Positions 29,252 to 38,010 of a stretch of 64,000 bases of DNA are shown here, in pieces; position 1 is the stretch's first letter; each line of letters starts with the position of its first letter. This stretch comes from Phocoenobacter uteri. Its GTDB lineage: Bacteria; Pseudomonadota; Gammaproteobacteria; Enterobacterales; Pasteurellaceae. The position numbers and the translations under genes were made by a program. Location of the stretch: NCBI RefSeq assembly GCF_900454895.1, contig NZ_UGTA01000001.1, positions 496,001 through 560,000 of the forward strand, written 5' to 3'. The notes below the pieces were generated by a model. The model saw only the letters and a program-made list of their open reading frames with translations. It did not search any database and was not told the DNA's origin.

Positions 29252-30298
29252 ATGAAAAAACGTATTTTTAGTACAGAAATCCCTTCAAATGAACCTGAAA
29301 TTCAACCTAAAAAAGAATTTTTAGAAGGTGATTTTGTTGTTGAAGTTGAAAAAGAATACGTTGAAGAAACTACTGCTGATCTGATTATTGAGAAAAGTTT
29401 AAAACCGTCTCGATTTTGGGTACGTTTATTGCTTGGTGCATTTTTATTATTAGGTTTTGCTATTTTTGCTCAAAGTATTCAATGGTTAATTGATACTTGG
29501 TTACAGCATCAATGGATTTACTTTGTGTTTGCGATAGGATTTTTTGGTATCAGCTTGGCGGGAATAGGTGCGATTATTTCAGAGTGGCGTAAGTTGGTTT
29601 ATTTGCGTAAACATCAAAAAAATCAACAAACAAGTGAATTGCTACTCAATGATCCGTCATCAACAAGCGGTGAAATTACTGTTAAATTTTGCAAAAATAT
29701 TTTAAAAACTTTGCCTGTTACAGAGCAATCTGCACAAAATTGGCAAAATCAACTTGATGAAGCCTATAATTCACAGGAAGTGTTTTACTTGTTTAATGAA
29801 GATATTTTGAAACCACTTGATAAACAAGTAAAACAGTTGATCAGCAAAAGTGCGACTGAAAATGCAATTATTGTGGCGGTTAGCCCATTAGCAGTGGTTG
29901 ATGTGTTAATGGTCGCGTGGCGAAATATTGCATTAGTGAATAAAATTACCCGAGTTTACGGAATGGAGCTGGGCTATTTTAGTCGTTTAAAATTGTTTAA
30001 AATGGTATTAACCAATATGGCATTTGCAGGTGCAACAGAGATTGCGAGCGATATTGGAATGGATTATTTTTCACAAAACTTAACTGCTAAATTCTCAATG
30101 CGTGCCGCACAAGGAATTGGTGTTGGTCTACTTTCTGCAAGACTTGGAATCAAAGCGATAGAATTTTGTCGCCCAGTCGTATTTCAAGCGAATGAACGCC
30201 CTAAATTATCAGTGGTACGTCAAGAATTATTGAGTTCACTCAGAACAACTTTATTTAGTCAGTCATCTGAAAAAGAAAAACAAACAATATTAAGATAG
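29252..30298 (+). CDS. ycjF: YcjF-family inner membrane protein (UPF0283)
   Basis: 348-aa conserved membrane protein of the TIGR01620/UPF0283 group, function unknown. An acidic N-terminus precedes two transmembrane segments (about residues 50-70 and 85-110), then a cytoplasmic region and a DUF697-type hydrophobic region (SKSATENAIIVAVSPLAVVDVLMVAWRN, GATEIASDIGMDY, RAAQGIGVGLLSARLGIKAIEFCRP). No ycjX partner is adjacent here. Confidence 0.85.
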   Translation: MKKRIFSTEIPSNEPEIQPKKEFLEGDFVVEVEKEYVEETTADLIIEKSLKPSRFWVRLLLGAFLLLGFAIFAQSIQWLIDTWLQHQWIYFVFAIGFFGISLAGIGAIISEWRKLVYLRKHQKNQQTSELLLNDPSSTSGEITVKFCKNILKTLPVTEQSAQNWQNQLDEAYNSQEVFYLFNEDILKPLDKQVKQLISKSATENAIIVAVSPLAVVDVLMVAWRNIALVNKITRVYGMELGYFSRLKLFKMVLTNMAFAGATEIASDIGMDYFSQNLTAKFSMRAAQGIGVGLLSARLGIKAIEFCRPVVFQANERPKLSVVRQELLSSLRTTLFSQSSEKEKQTILR

Positions 30299-30307
30299 GA
30301 ATAAATT

Positions 30308-31069
30308 ATGCCAACACTTAGCGTTGCAATGATTGTCAAAAATGAGCAACAAGATCTTGCACAATGTTTAGATACCGTCAAAGATTGGGTTGATGAAATT
30401 GTCATTTTAGATTCAGGAAGCACCGATAAAACAGAGCAGATTGCACGTGAATACGATGCAAAATTTTATACCAATACTGATTGGCAAGGTTTCGGAAAAC
30501 AGCGTCAGCTAGCACAACAATATATTACTAGTGATTATGTTTTCTGGATTGATGCGGATGAGCGAGTAACCGAAGAATTAAAGCAGTCTATCATTCAAGT
30601 TGTCAAAGAAGATAAATCTAATGTTGTTTATTCTATTGGGCGTTTAAGTGAAGTGTTTGGACGTGAAATTCGTCATAGTGGTTGGTATCCTGATTATGTG
30701 GTGCGTTTATATAAAACAAATTTTGCTCATTATAATGATTCGCTTGTTCACGAAAAAGTAGAGTATCCAAGCCAAACTGAGGTTGTGAAGTTAACAGGTG
30801 ATTTATTACATTTTACTTATAAAGATCTTCATCATTATTTAGTAAAATCAGCGGGCTATGCGAAAGCTTGGGCTGAGCAAAAACAGCGAGCTGGGAAAAA
30901 AGCAACATTATTTCAAGGTATTACTCACGCCTTAGGTTGCTTCATTAAAATGTATATTTTAAAAGCGGGATTTTTAGATGGTAAACAAGGTTTACTTCTT
31001 GCGTTACTTTCAACTCATTCAACTTTTGTGAAATATGCAGACCTATGGGTTCGTACACAGGATAAATAA
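30308..31069 (+). CDS. lgtF: LPS core family 2 glycosyltransferase (LgtF/WaaE type)
   Basis: 253-aa GT2 enzyme likely adding glucose to the first heptose of the LPS inner core, as H. influenzae LgtF does. GT-A features: [28 protein letters not shown], and FWIDADERV (acidic metal motif). WaaE/LgtF-family segments are [18 protein letters not shown] and HEKVEYPS. The family is clear; the sugar and acceptor are inferred from homologues. It faces the OpsX-type gene across a bidirectional terminator. Confidence 0.82.
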   Translation: MPTLSVAMIVKNEQQDLAQCLDTVKDWVDEIVILDSGSTDKTEQIAREYDAKFYTNTDWQGFGKQRQLAQQYITSDYVFWIDADERVTEELKQSIIQVVKEDKSNVVYSIGRLSEVFGREIRHSGWYPDYVVRLYKTNFAHYNDSLVHEKVEYPSQTEVVKLTGDLLHFTYKDLHHYLVKSAGYAKAWAEQKQRAGKKATLFQGITHALGCFIKMYILKAGFLDGKQGLLLALLSTHSTFVKYADLWVRTQDK

Positions 31070-31081
31070 AATTCAATCAAA

Positions 31082-31118
31082 CGGTTATATTTTGCAAATT
31101 TTTCACAAAATATAACCG
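31082..31118. terminator. Bidirectional hairpin of inverted uptake-signal-like elements
   Basis: Perfect 12-bp stem CGGTTATATTTT / AAAATATAACCG between the convergent lgtF and opsX genes, containing TTTTGCAAA. Both ends are AT-rich. Confidence 0.7.
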
Positions 31119-31125
31119 CTTATCA

Positions 31126-32136
31126 TTATTGCCATATTTTCTTAATAAATGGCAGAATAGTGTCTAATGCTGCTGGAATGGAAATAACCGTTAAATCTTT
31201 TTCTGTCTCTTTCGTTGCGGGTGGACAAAAAGAAATGTGATTATTTGGATTATTGGTTGGCTGCCAGCGAATTGGCGAGGCACTACGGTTACTTGGATAA
31301 AAACCGATAGTTGGAATATCCAATGCTCCACAAATATGCAACGGACCTGTTGAACCCGAAATGAATAAATCAGAACAGGCTAACGAGCAAGAAAAATCAA
31401 CCATTCCCTCATTCTTATCATAAACAACAACACGTTCATCATTGATTTGTGTCGCCAAAGAATTTGCTTTTTCACCTTCATTTGGGCCTGCGGTTAAAAT
31501 CACTTGGCAATCATAATGTGCTAAAATGGCCTTTACAAGATCCGTATATTGCTGCAAGGATAGACTGTTTGCAGATCCCCCTGTGCTTGAATGCACAAAT
31601 AACCATTTTTTATTTTGATCAAGTTTGAGCTGAGAACTTAATTTGTCTTTTTGCTGTTGCAATGAAATTTCATCAAAAGATAAATAAGGACGTTGTGGTT
31701 CAACAATCGTTATATTTTGTTGTCTCAAAAATTCTCTAGCTAAATCAAGATTATATTCAAATTCCGCTTTCTTAGAATGTGAACGGCGTTGTGTTAAACG
31801 ATGATTATAAAGAAATTGAAATAGTTTTGTTGCTGGAGCTAAGCGGTAAGGAATTTTCGCTTTCCATACAAGCTTTGCATTATCAAAATTAGAGAAAAAA
31901 CTAATAACACCATCAAATTGATATTTTTTCACCTCTAAAATAGTTTCGCCGAGTTCTTTGGTATCAATAATGACTTCATCTAAATAGGGGCAAACCTTCG
32001 CTATTTGGGCTGTATAAGATGGCACAAGAGCGACTAATTTTGTATCAGGCATAGACTGTTTTAGCATCGCAAAAGCGGGCCAAGCTAACATAAAATCCCC
32101 TAATTTATCGTTTCTGATGACAAGTAATTTTTTCAT
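31126..32136 (-). CDS. opsX: LPS heptosyltransferase, OpsX type (family GT9)
   Basis: Transfers L-glycero-D-manno-heptose to Kdo-phosphate of the LPS inner core in Haemophilus-type bacteria. 336 aa, GT-B fold: KKLLVIRNDKLGDFMLAWPAFAML at the N-terminus, LFVHSSTGGSANSLSLQQYTDLV, and the donor-site segment FISGSTGPLHICGALDIPTIGFYPS with an RWQP motif. Start ATG 32136 lies 1 bp beyond the mlaA stop; an in-frame TTG at 32145 would overlap mlaA. Coupled with mlaA, so two outer-membrane lipid functions share an operon. Confidence 0.85.
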   Translation of the reverse strand: MKKLLVIRNDKLGDFMLAWPAFAMLKQSMPDTKLVALVPSYTAQIAKVCPYLDEVIIDTKELGETILEVKKYQFDGVISFFSNFDNAKLVWKAKIPYRLAPATKLFQFLYNHRLTQRRSHSKKAEFEYNLDLAREFLRQQNITIVEPQRPYLSFDEISLQQQKDKLSSQLKLDQNKKWLFVHSSTGGSANSLSLQQYTDLVKAILAHYDCQVILTAGPNEGEKANSLATQINDERVVVYDKNEGMVDFSCSLACSDLFISGSTGPLHICGALDIPTIGFYPSNRSASPIRWQPTNNPNNHISFCPPATKETEKDLTVISIPAALDTILPFIKKIWQ

Positions 32137-32137
32137 T

Positions 32138-32890
32138 TTAATCAATGTCCATCAATTCAGATTCTGAAAATTTACGTTCTTGAACATTTTGCTCTTTGGC
32201 TTTTCCATCACGTAATTCAAAGTTTTTATGCTGAAAATAGGCTTCACGGAATGTGATGTAAGGATCTTGCGATTGCTTCAACATTTCATCTTGATTAAGT
32301 AGTTTTGAGCGAGTATCCACCGCATCAATCACTTTCTTACCAATAGTTGCAGGTAAGCTTAAAAGTGATAATACTGGGTAGGTATAATCTACTTCTGAAA
32401 GTAAATCACGAGGTGATTTTGGGCCTAAAACTGGTAACATAACATAAGGACCGTCACCCATTCCATATTTTCCTAATGTATGAGAAAACGTTCTTACTTC
32501 TTCTAATTTTAATCCGTTCATTTCGCTTGCGAAGTCAATCAAGCCCCCTAAGCCGAAGGTACTATTGATCCAGAAACGGTTAAAATGCACCATTGCTTTT
32601 TGTCCATCACCTTGTAGTAAACGGTTTAAGAAACTTGCGGGTTCGCTTAGATTGCTTGAAACATTAGTTAGCCCTGTTTTGATTGGACTTGGTACATAGT
32701 CACGCCAGCCTTTTGCGACAGGTTTTAGAATATAAGGATCAAGTACATTATAATTTACTGCCCACATTGCTCGATTAAAACCTTCTAATGGATCTTTTCT
32801 CACACCATCGGAATCAAGGGAAGAGCAGGCAGTAATAGCTGCGATTGCTAGAATCAGCGTTGTTTTTTTCAAGATTTGTTTAAATTTCAT
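32138..32890 (-). CDS. mlaA: MlaA (VacJ) outer membrane phospholipid-asymmetry lipoprotein
   Basis: Removes misplaced phospholipids from the outer leaflet of the outer membrane together with the Mla system. 250 aa with a lipoprotein signal ending ITAC (lipid Cys 22). Family core: KDPLEGFNRAMWAVNYNVLDPYILKPVAKGWRDYVP, NRFWINSTFGLGGLIDFASEMNG, TLGKYGMGDGPYVMLPVLGPKSPRD. First gene of a two-gene unit with opsX, divergent from metJ; the shared 135-bp interval holds two adjacent met boxes. Confidence 0.94.
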   Translation of the reverse strand: MKFKQILKKTTLILAIAAITACSSLDSDGVRKDPLEGFNRAMWAVNYNVLDPYILKPVAKGWRDYVPSPIKTGLTNVSSNLSEPASFLNRLLQGDGQKAMVHFNRFWINSTFGLGGLIDFASEMNGLKLEEVRTFSHTLGKYGMGDGPYVMLPVLGPKSPRDLLSEVDYTYPVLSLLSLPATIGKKVIDAVDTRSKLLNQDEMLKQSQDPYITFREAYFQHKNFELRDGKAKEQNVQERKFSESELMDID

Positions 32891-32955
32891 ATTTACTCTC
32901 CTGTGTAAGTTCGCTTATTTTACTTAAATTTGCTCTAAACACCAACAAAATCATA

Positions 32956-32971
32956 AGAAGTCTAGACGGCT
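32956..32971. promoter_or_regulatory. Two adjacent met boxes (MetJ operator) between mlaA and metJ
   Basis: AGAAGTCT and AGACGGCT, directly abutting, each match the met box AGACGTCT at 7 of 8 positions. MetJ needs at least two tandem boxes. They lie 55 bp upstream of metJ and 66 bp upstream of mlaA, so autoregulation is expected, with possible control of mlaA-opsX. Confidence 0.7.
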
Positions 32972-33025
32972 ATATTCATTATTTGTTAGAATTACCCCTA
33001 ATTTATTAAATTGTAAGGAATTTAA

Positions 33026-33343
33026 ATGGCAGATTGGAACGGCGAATATATTAGCCCTTATGTTGAACACGGTAAAAAAAGTGAGCAAGTACGCAAAGTG
33101 ACGGTTTCTATACCCGTAAAGGTATTAGAAATTTTAACCAATGAGCGTACTCGTCGTCAGATCAATAACCTTCGCCACGCCACAAATAGTGAGTTACTTT
33201 GTGAAGCATTTTTACACGCATTTACAGGGCAACCACTTCCAACCGATGAAGACTTAATGAAAGCACGTCACGATGAAATTCCAGAAGCAGCAAAACTAAA
33301 AATGCAAGAACTTGGCATTGATCCAAAAGATTGGCAATATTGA
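33026..33343 (+). CDS. metJ: Methionine regulon repressor MetJ
   Basis: Ribbon-helix-helix repressor that uses S-adenosylmethionine as corepressor. 105 aa, the family length, with [69 protein letters not shown] covering the DNA-binding ribbon and both helices. Tandem met boxes lie upstream. Confidence 0.97.
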   Translation: MADWNGEYISPYVEHGKKSEQVRKVTVSIPVKVLEILTNERTRRQINNLRHATNSELLCEAFLHAFTGQPLPTDEDLMKARHDEIPEAAKLKMQELGIDPKDWQY

Positions 33344-33405
33344 TTTTTAGTCATAAAAATTTTTGCAAATTCTTATAAAAATATCACCGCTTCAAAGGGG
33401 AAATA

Positions 33406-33651
33406 ATGAAATTTTTAGCGACACAGCAGCTTGTTAAAGAAGCTCGCTGGTCTTTATTTTTGACCGTTTTTTATATCATCGGCTGGGTTGGGTTTGGCTA
33501 TTTTTCACCAACAGGTAAAGGTCTACTTGGTTTTCCTATTTGGTTTGAGTTCGCTTGTATTTACTTTCCCATCTTATTTATTTTTATCACGATCGCTGTG
33601 GTGAAATTACTGTTTAAAGAGATTGATTTAGAGGTAAATAATGAGTCTTGA
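33406..33651 (+). CDS. yhdT: YhdT-family small membrane protein (DUF997)
   Basis: 81 aa with two transmembrane segments (about residues 15-35 and 45-70), the DUF997/YhdT layout: EARWSLFLTVFYIIGWVGFGYFSP, GLLGFPIWFEFACIYFPILF. Invariably found before panF in this group; here the two overlap by 11 bp. Function unknown, probably linked to the symporter. Confidence 0.9.
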   Translation: MKFLATQQLVKEARWSLFLTVFYIIGWVGFGYFSPTGKGLLGFPIWFEFACIYFPILFIFITIAVVKLLFKEIDLEVNNES

Positions 33652-35068
33652 TATGTTAATTCCTTTAATCGTTTACCTGCTTTTTGTATTTGGTGTCGCT
33701 TTTTATGCTTATCAAAAACGTCAAGGACAAAGTTTTTTAAACGAGTATTATATGGGTAGCCGTTCAATGTCGGGCTTTGTGTTAGCGATGACAACGGCGG
33801 CAACTTATGTGGGAGCGAGTTCTTTTATTGGTGGACCGGGGGCTGCTTATAAATTCGGTTTAGGCTGGGTGCTATTGGCAATGATTCAAGTGCCAGTGGT
33901 GATTTTGACTTTAGGCGTACTAGGGAAGCGGTTAGCCATTTTAGCTCGCAAAACTCAAAGTGTGACGATCAACGATCTGCTTTATGCTCGTTATAAAAAT
34001 CGTTTTGTGGTCTGGATCGCCAGTTTCTCGCTGTTAATTTCTTTCTTTGCGATGATGACGGTGCAATTCTTTGGTGCGGGACGTTTGCTTGAAACAATCT
34101 TAGGTATTCCTTATCAAACGGCTATTTTAATTTTTGCGTTAACTGTTGGTATTTATACTTTTATTGGTGGTTTTCGTGCTGTGGTGCTAACGGATACCAT
34201 TCAAGGTGTGGTGATGATCGTGGGTACCACTTTGCTACTTGGCGGTGTCATTTATGCAACAGGTGGTATTGAGAATGCCATCACAACCTTAGAAACGATT
34301 GATCCGAATTTAACTACGCCCTATGGCATTGAATCTCGTCCGCTTGATTTTACTTTTATGCTCTCTTTTTGGGTGTTAGTTTGTTTTGGCATTATGGGAT
34401 TACCCAACTTAATTGTGCGTAGTATGGCATACAAAGACAGCAAAGCATTACATCAAGGTATTATTATTGGTACGGTGGTAGTGGCATTTTTAATGCTGGG
34501 AATGCACTTATCAGGCGTGCTAGGACGGGCGTTAGATCCGAATTTAACCGTGTCGGATAAAATTATCCCAACCTTAATGTTACAAGTTATGCCACCGATG
34601 GTTGCAGGTATTTTTCTAGCTGCTCCGATGGCTGCGATAATGTCTTCGATTGATTCAATGTTAATTCAAGCCTCTTCAACCTTAATTAAAGATTTATATA
34701 TTGCGATCAAACCAAATGCCATTCAAAATGAAGCCAAAATTAAAAATCTCTCAACCCTAACAACGCTTATTTTTACAGTCTTATTGATTATTGCGGCAAT
34801 GAATCCTCCTGAAATGTTAATTTGGCTTAACCTTAATGCACTTGGCGGATTAGAAGCGACGTTCTTTTGGGTGATTTTACTTGGCTTTTTATGGAAAAAC
34901 GCCAACGCAATGGGGGCGATTTTCTCGATGATTGGTGGCTTAGCAAGTTATGGATTTTTAGTGATAACAGGCATTAAATTTTTCAGTTTTCACACCATTG
35001 TGCCAGCGATTATCGTAGGATTGATTGCGTTTTTGATTGGCAATCAATTTGGTAAAAAGTCTGATTAA
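33641..35068 (+). CDS. panF: Sodium/pantothenate symporter PanF
   Basis: Sodium:solute symporter of 475 aa with about 13 transmembrane segments. Imports pantothenate for coenzyme A synthesis. Family landmarks: NEYYMGSRSMSGFVLAMTTAATYVGASSFIGGPGAAYKFGLGWV, IYTFIGGFRAVVLTDTIQGVVM, PNLIVRSMAYKD, and LAAPMAAIMSSIDSMLIQASSTLIKDLY. Translation coupled to yhdT. Confidence 0.95.
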   Translation: MSLDMLIPLIVYLLFVFGVAFYAYQKRQGQSFLNEYYMGSRSMSGFVLAMTTAATYVGASSFIGGPGAAYKFGLGWVLLAMIQVPVVILTLGVLGKRLAILARKTQSVTINDLLYARYKNRFVVWIASFSLLISFFAMMTVQFFGAGRLLETILGIPYQTAILIFALTVGIYTFIGGFRAVVLTDTIQGVVMIVGTTLLLGGVIYATGGIENAITTLETIDPNLTTPYGIESRPLDFTFMLSFWVLVCFGIMGLPNLIVRSMAYKDSKALHQGIIIGTVVVAFLMLGMHLSGVLGRALDPNLTVSDKIIPTLMLQVMPPMVAGIFLAAPMAAIMSSIDSMLIQASSTLIKDLYIAIKPNAIQNEAKIKNLSTLTTLIFTVLLIIAAMNPPEMLIWLNLNALGGLEATFFWVILLGFLWKNANAMGAIFSMIGGLASYGFLVITGIKFFSFHTIVPAIIVGLIAFLIGNQFGKKSD

Positions 35069-35087
35069 CGATTTTATGTTTAGTTCC

Positions 35088-35130
35088 CTGAGCTTGTCGA
35101 AGGGTAATGTTCGTGCTTCGACAGGCTCAG
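35088..35130. repeat. Extended palindromic repeat downstream of panF
   Basis: CTGAGCTTGTCGAAG (35088-35102) and CTTCGACAGGCTCAG (35116-35130) form a 15-bp stem with one G-T wobble and a 13-nt loop. It is more GC-rich than its surroundings and lies between the convergent panF and methyltransferase genes, so it may act as a bidirectional terminator. The same core is familiar to me as an intergenic palindrome in unrelated bacteria. Confidence 0.75.
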
Positions 35131-35142
35131 CAACCGAGCGAT

Positions 35143-35895
35143 TTATTTTAATTTTGCTCTAATAAATAACAACGGTGGACGGTGACGTAGATCTTTAAAC
35201 TCATCGTGCCACTGTGGTTGTTCTTGTAACATTGGTTCAGACACTTCTTCAATGTCAAAGCCCGCTTGAATAAGCGTATTTAAAATGGTCGCCATTGTGC
35301 GATGATAGGTTTTAAAAGGCTGTTTAAACCAGTTTCTTTCTCGCAATCCTTCTTCTCGATAATGATTTAAACGATAAGCTACTTGCTGTTTATTTTCATC
35401 TTTTTCCCAACGATCCCCTTGCTTATGTGCAGTAACAATTGGGTGTTCTTGTGAAAAAATCAGATAACCATTTGGGGCAAGTTTTTGCTTAATATGATCC
35501 AACAGCAACCCAAAATCTTCAATGTAATGAAAAGCAAAAGAGCTGGTAATAATATCAAAGTTACTTTGTTCTAAGGTATCAAGTTGTTCCATTGGCAATG
35601 TTTGAAAAGCATAAGCGGTCGGATTTTGCTGATTTTTTGCAAAATTTTGTTTTGCTTGTTCAATCATTGCCGCTGAGAGATCAACTCCCATCACAAAATT
35701 CGCCTGTTGGGTTAAGTAATAAGATAAATGTTCGCCCGTACCACAGCCTAAATCTAATACTCGCTTATGAGTTAAATCAGGTAACAAACTAAACATTGTC
35801 GGTTTTTCAACAATCTCATTTAGGCTGATAGGATTTTTTCTCAGTTGCTGATAACGTTCAAAGAAAATTGGGGTATCGTAAATGCTTTTTTTCAT
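35143..35895 (-). CDS. Class I SAM-dependent methyltransferase, substrate unknown
   Basis: 250 aa. A UbiE/Methyltransf_11-type Rossmann domain is clear: VLDLGCGTGEHLSYYL (motif I), VMGVDLSAAMIEQAKQNF, FDIITSSFAFHYIEDF (motif IV) and LAPNGYLIFSQEHPIV. The C-terminal part (RNWFKQPFKTYHRTMATILNTLIQAGF) resembles small-molecule methyltransferases. Neighbours give no clue to the substrate. An uptake signal lies within the coding region (35613-35620) and is translated as part of a Thr-Ala segment. Confidence 0.8.
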   Translation of the reverse strand: MKKSIYDTPIFFERYQQLRKNPISLNEIVEKPTMFSLLPDLTHKRVLDLGCGTGEHLSYYLTQQANFVMGVDLSAAMIEQAKQNFAKNQQNPTAYAFQTLPMEQLDTLEQSNFDIITSSFAFHYIEDFGLLLDHIKQKLAPNGYLIFSQEHPIVTAHKQGDRWEKDENKQQVAYRLNHYREEGLRERNWFKQPFKTYHRTMATILNTLIQAGFDIEEVSEPMLQEQPQWHDEFKDLRHRPPLLFIRAKLK

Positions 35896-35934
35896 CGTTT
35901 TTATAAAATTTTAAATTATATTTAATGCCTAGTG

Positions 35935-37935
35935 TTAAACTGGCGTACCTTTTAATTGCTTTCTTAACCATACTCGATTTGGATTTAAGGCGTGCCATAA
36001 ATCTTCACTTAATGGGATCGGTTCATTACAAATCTGACTCGCAAGCAGTTCGCCAAGCAGTGGAGCAGTGGTTAAGCCACGAGATCCTAAACCAACAATA
36101 GTATAAAGTTGCGGATAAACAGCCGCAGTTTCAATTGGTTTTCTGAGACGGCGAAGGTTGAATAAATTATTATATTGCTCTCGCTGTTTGTCTAAATCTC
36201 CTACTAATCCCACCATTGGAATACGATCCCTTAATGTGGCTCTCACACCTATTCTGGCGAGATTTTGAGAGTAATCAATTCCTTGATTCCATTCGCAAGC
36301 GGTCATATTTTGTTGTAATTTTGCAATATTTTGCTGATGTTCTTCTAAACTGAAATGGGTATCCGTATTATCTCGCACGTGGCTCGCCCCAATACAATGT
36401 GTTCCTTGTGCAGAAACAGGGGTTAAATAACCGTCGTAACATAAAACGGTTTTTAATTTTTGTAGTTCAGCGGTTGTTGGAAATTGACTGACTTGTCCAC
36501 GCACCGCATAAAGTGGAATACCTTCTGTTTGTACAAAATCTTTGAGTTTATGTCCGTTAGCTAGCACTAAGGTTTGATGAGAAAAGGTCTCGCCATTATG
36601 TTGCCATTGCCAAAGATTATCCTTAAAGATAGGATTAGCCACTTCGTGATTAAGCACGATTTTTAAGCCTTTTTTCTCTAAATAAGCAAAACTATTTTGT
36701 ACAAATTGAATTGGCGATAACCACCCCGCACGAGGAATAAAGCCTCCGCCATTTGTGACAGGCAAGCCAATTTTTTCACTTAATTGTTCTGCATTACATA
36801 ATTCAAATAAAGATAAGTCATAATTAAGATCAGCAAGCTTTTGTAGTTTATCCTGATTTTTCTGATTGTAGCCATAAATCGCCACGCCACTTAAATTATG
36901 TTCAAAATCAATTTGTGGCTCTAACTGTTGAATACGTTGCAATGCATAATCAAAGCTATGCACATAAAAGCGGATATTTCGTTCATCGTCATCGCTAAGT
37001 TGCGGATAAATTGCCCCTTGTAGATTGCCTGAGGCATTTTGAGCGAGGGCATTATCTTTGCAATATAAAGTCACTTTTTTGCCTTTTTCTAATAAAGATA
37101 AACTTAAAAATAGGCTTGCAATTCCGCCCCCAACAATCGCAATATCGTCCGTTTCAGCTTGTGGTTGTTGATAATAATAAGGCACGTTAATGGCTGGTTT
37201 TTCACTTTGTTGCGGTTTCTCTCCCCATAACATTTCCCGCTTTTTACCAAAACCTTTGCGTTTTTTAACTTCAAATCCAACCGCTTGTAAGCCCTTACGC
37301 ACCGCACTTGCCGCTGTGAAAGTGGCAAATGATCCACCGTTTTTGGTTAAGCGAAACATTTGCTGATATAACCTTTCACACCACATTTGTGGATTTTTAT
37401 CAGGTGCAAAGCCATCTAAAAACCACGCATCAATTTTATCATTATATAAATCGCCCAGTTGTGGCAGGTTGTCTAAAATATCTCCGAACCAGAGATCTAA
37501 ATAAATATGGTCAAAATGATAACGTTGGCAACCTGTTTGCCAGACATTCCAACAAGCGGTTAAATTTTTTGAAAAATTTGCAAATTGTGGGTAATTGCTG
37601 TGAACTTGCGTTAATTGTTGCGAAGTTAAAGGATATTTCTCAAAAGAGATAAAATATAAACGTTGTAATATATGCGTCGGATTTTGTTGTTTAAATTGCT
37701 GGAATTTTTCTGCCACCGCAAAAAAGTTTAATCCTGTACCGAAACCTGTTTCTGCAATCACAAAAAACGCAAGTGTATGATTTTGCCATTTTTCCCATAA
37801 CTGATTGCCTTCTTGAAAGACATAAATGCTTTCTGCAAGACCGTCTTGGGTTGAAAAATAAATATCATCAAATTGTGTGGAAACTGGCGTGTTTGTTTCA
37901 TTAAATGAAAGGGTTGCAAAATTTATGTTGTTCAT
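35935..37935 (-). CDS. mnmC: Bifunctional tRNA mnm5s2U biosynthesis protein MnmC
   Basis: Finishes the 5-methylaminomethyl modification of wobble uridine in tRNA. 666 aa: N-terminal methyltransferase (FVIAETGFGTGLNFFAVAEKF, WFLDGFAPDKNPQMW, FATFTAASAVRKGLQAVGFEVKKRKGFGKKREML) and C-terminal FAD oxidase starting DDIAIVGGGIASLFLSLSLLEKGKKVTLYCKD near residue 262, with GIYPQL-type and GASHVRDN segments and the end GLGSRGLTTAPLLGELLASQI. Uptake-signal cores at about 36296 and 37553 lie in coding DNA. Confidence 0.95.
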   Translation of the reverse strand: MNNINFATLSFNETNTPVSTQFDDIYFSTQDGLAESIYVFQEGNQLWEKWQNHTLAFFVIAETGFGTGLNFFAVAEKFQQFKQQNPTHILQRLYFISFEKYPLTSQQLTQVHSNYPQFANFSKNLTACWNVWQTGCQRYHFDHIYLDLWFGDILDNLPQLGDLYNDKIDAWFLDGFAPDKNPQMWCERLYQQMFRLTKNGGSFATFTAASAVRKGLQAVGFEVKKRKGFGKKREMLWGEKPQQSEKPAINVPYYYQQPQAETDDIAIVGGGIASLFLSLSLLEKGKKVTLYCKDNALAQNASGNLQGAIYPQLSDDDERNIRFYVHSFDYALQRIQQLEPQIDFEHNLSGVAIYGYNQKNQDKLQKLADLNYDLSLFELCNAEQLSEKIGLPVTNGGGFIPRAGWLSPIQFVQNSFAYLEKKGLKIVLNHEVANPIFKDNLWQWQHNGETFSHQTLVLANGHKLKDFVQTEGIPLYAVRGQVSQFPTTAELQKLKTVLCYDGYLTPVSAQGTHCIGASHVRDNTDTHFSLEEHQQNIAKLQQNMTACEWNQGIDYSQNLARIGVRATLRDRIPMVGLVGDLDKQREQYNNLFNLRRLRKPIETAAVYPQLYTIVGLGSRGLTTAPLLGELLASQICNEPIPLSEDLWHALNPNRVWLRKQLKGTPV

Positions 37936-37979
37936 TTTTATTACTCTATATTTTCTGAACGATAATAGATTATTGAAAT

Positions 37980-38006
37980 GTAGGGGCGTATGCGATACGC
38001 CCCTAC
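37980..38006. terminator. Perfect GC-rich palindrome between cydC and mnmC
   Basis: 12-bp stem GTAGGGGCGTAT / ATACGCCCCTAC around a 3-nt loop. It lies between the cydC stop and the mnmC start, both on the minus strand. There is no T run, so it is either a terminator-like structure or a dispersed palindromic repeat. Confidence 0.6.
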
Positions 38007-38010
38007 GTTG

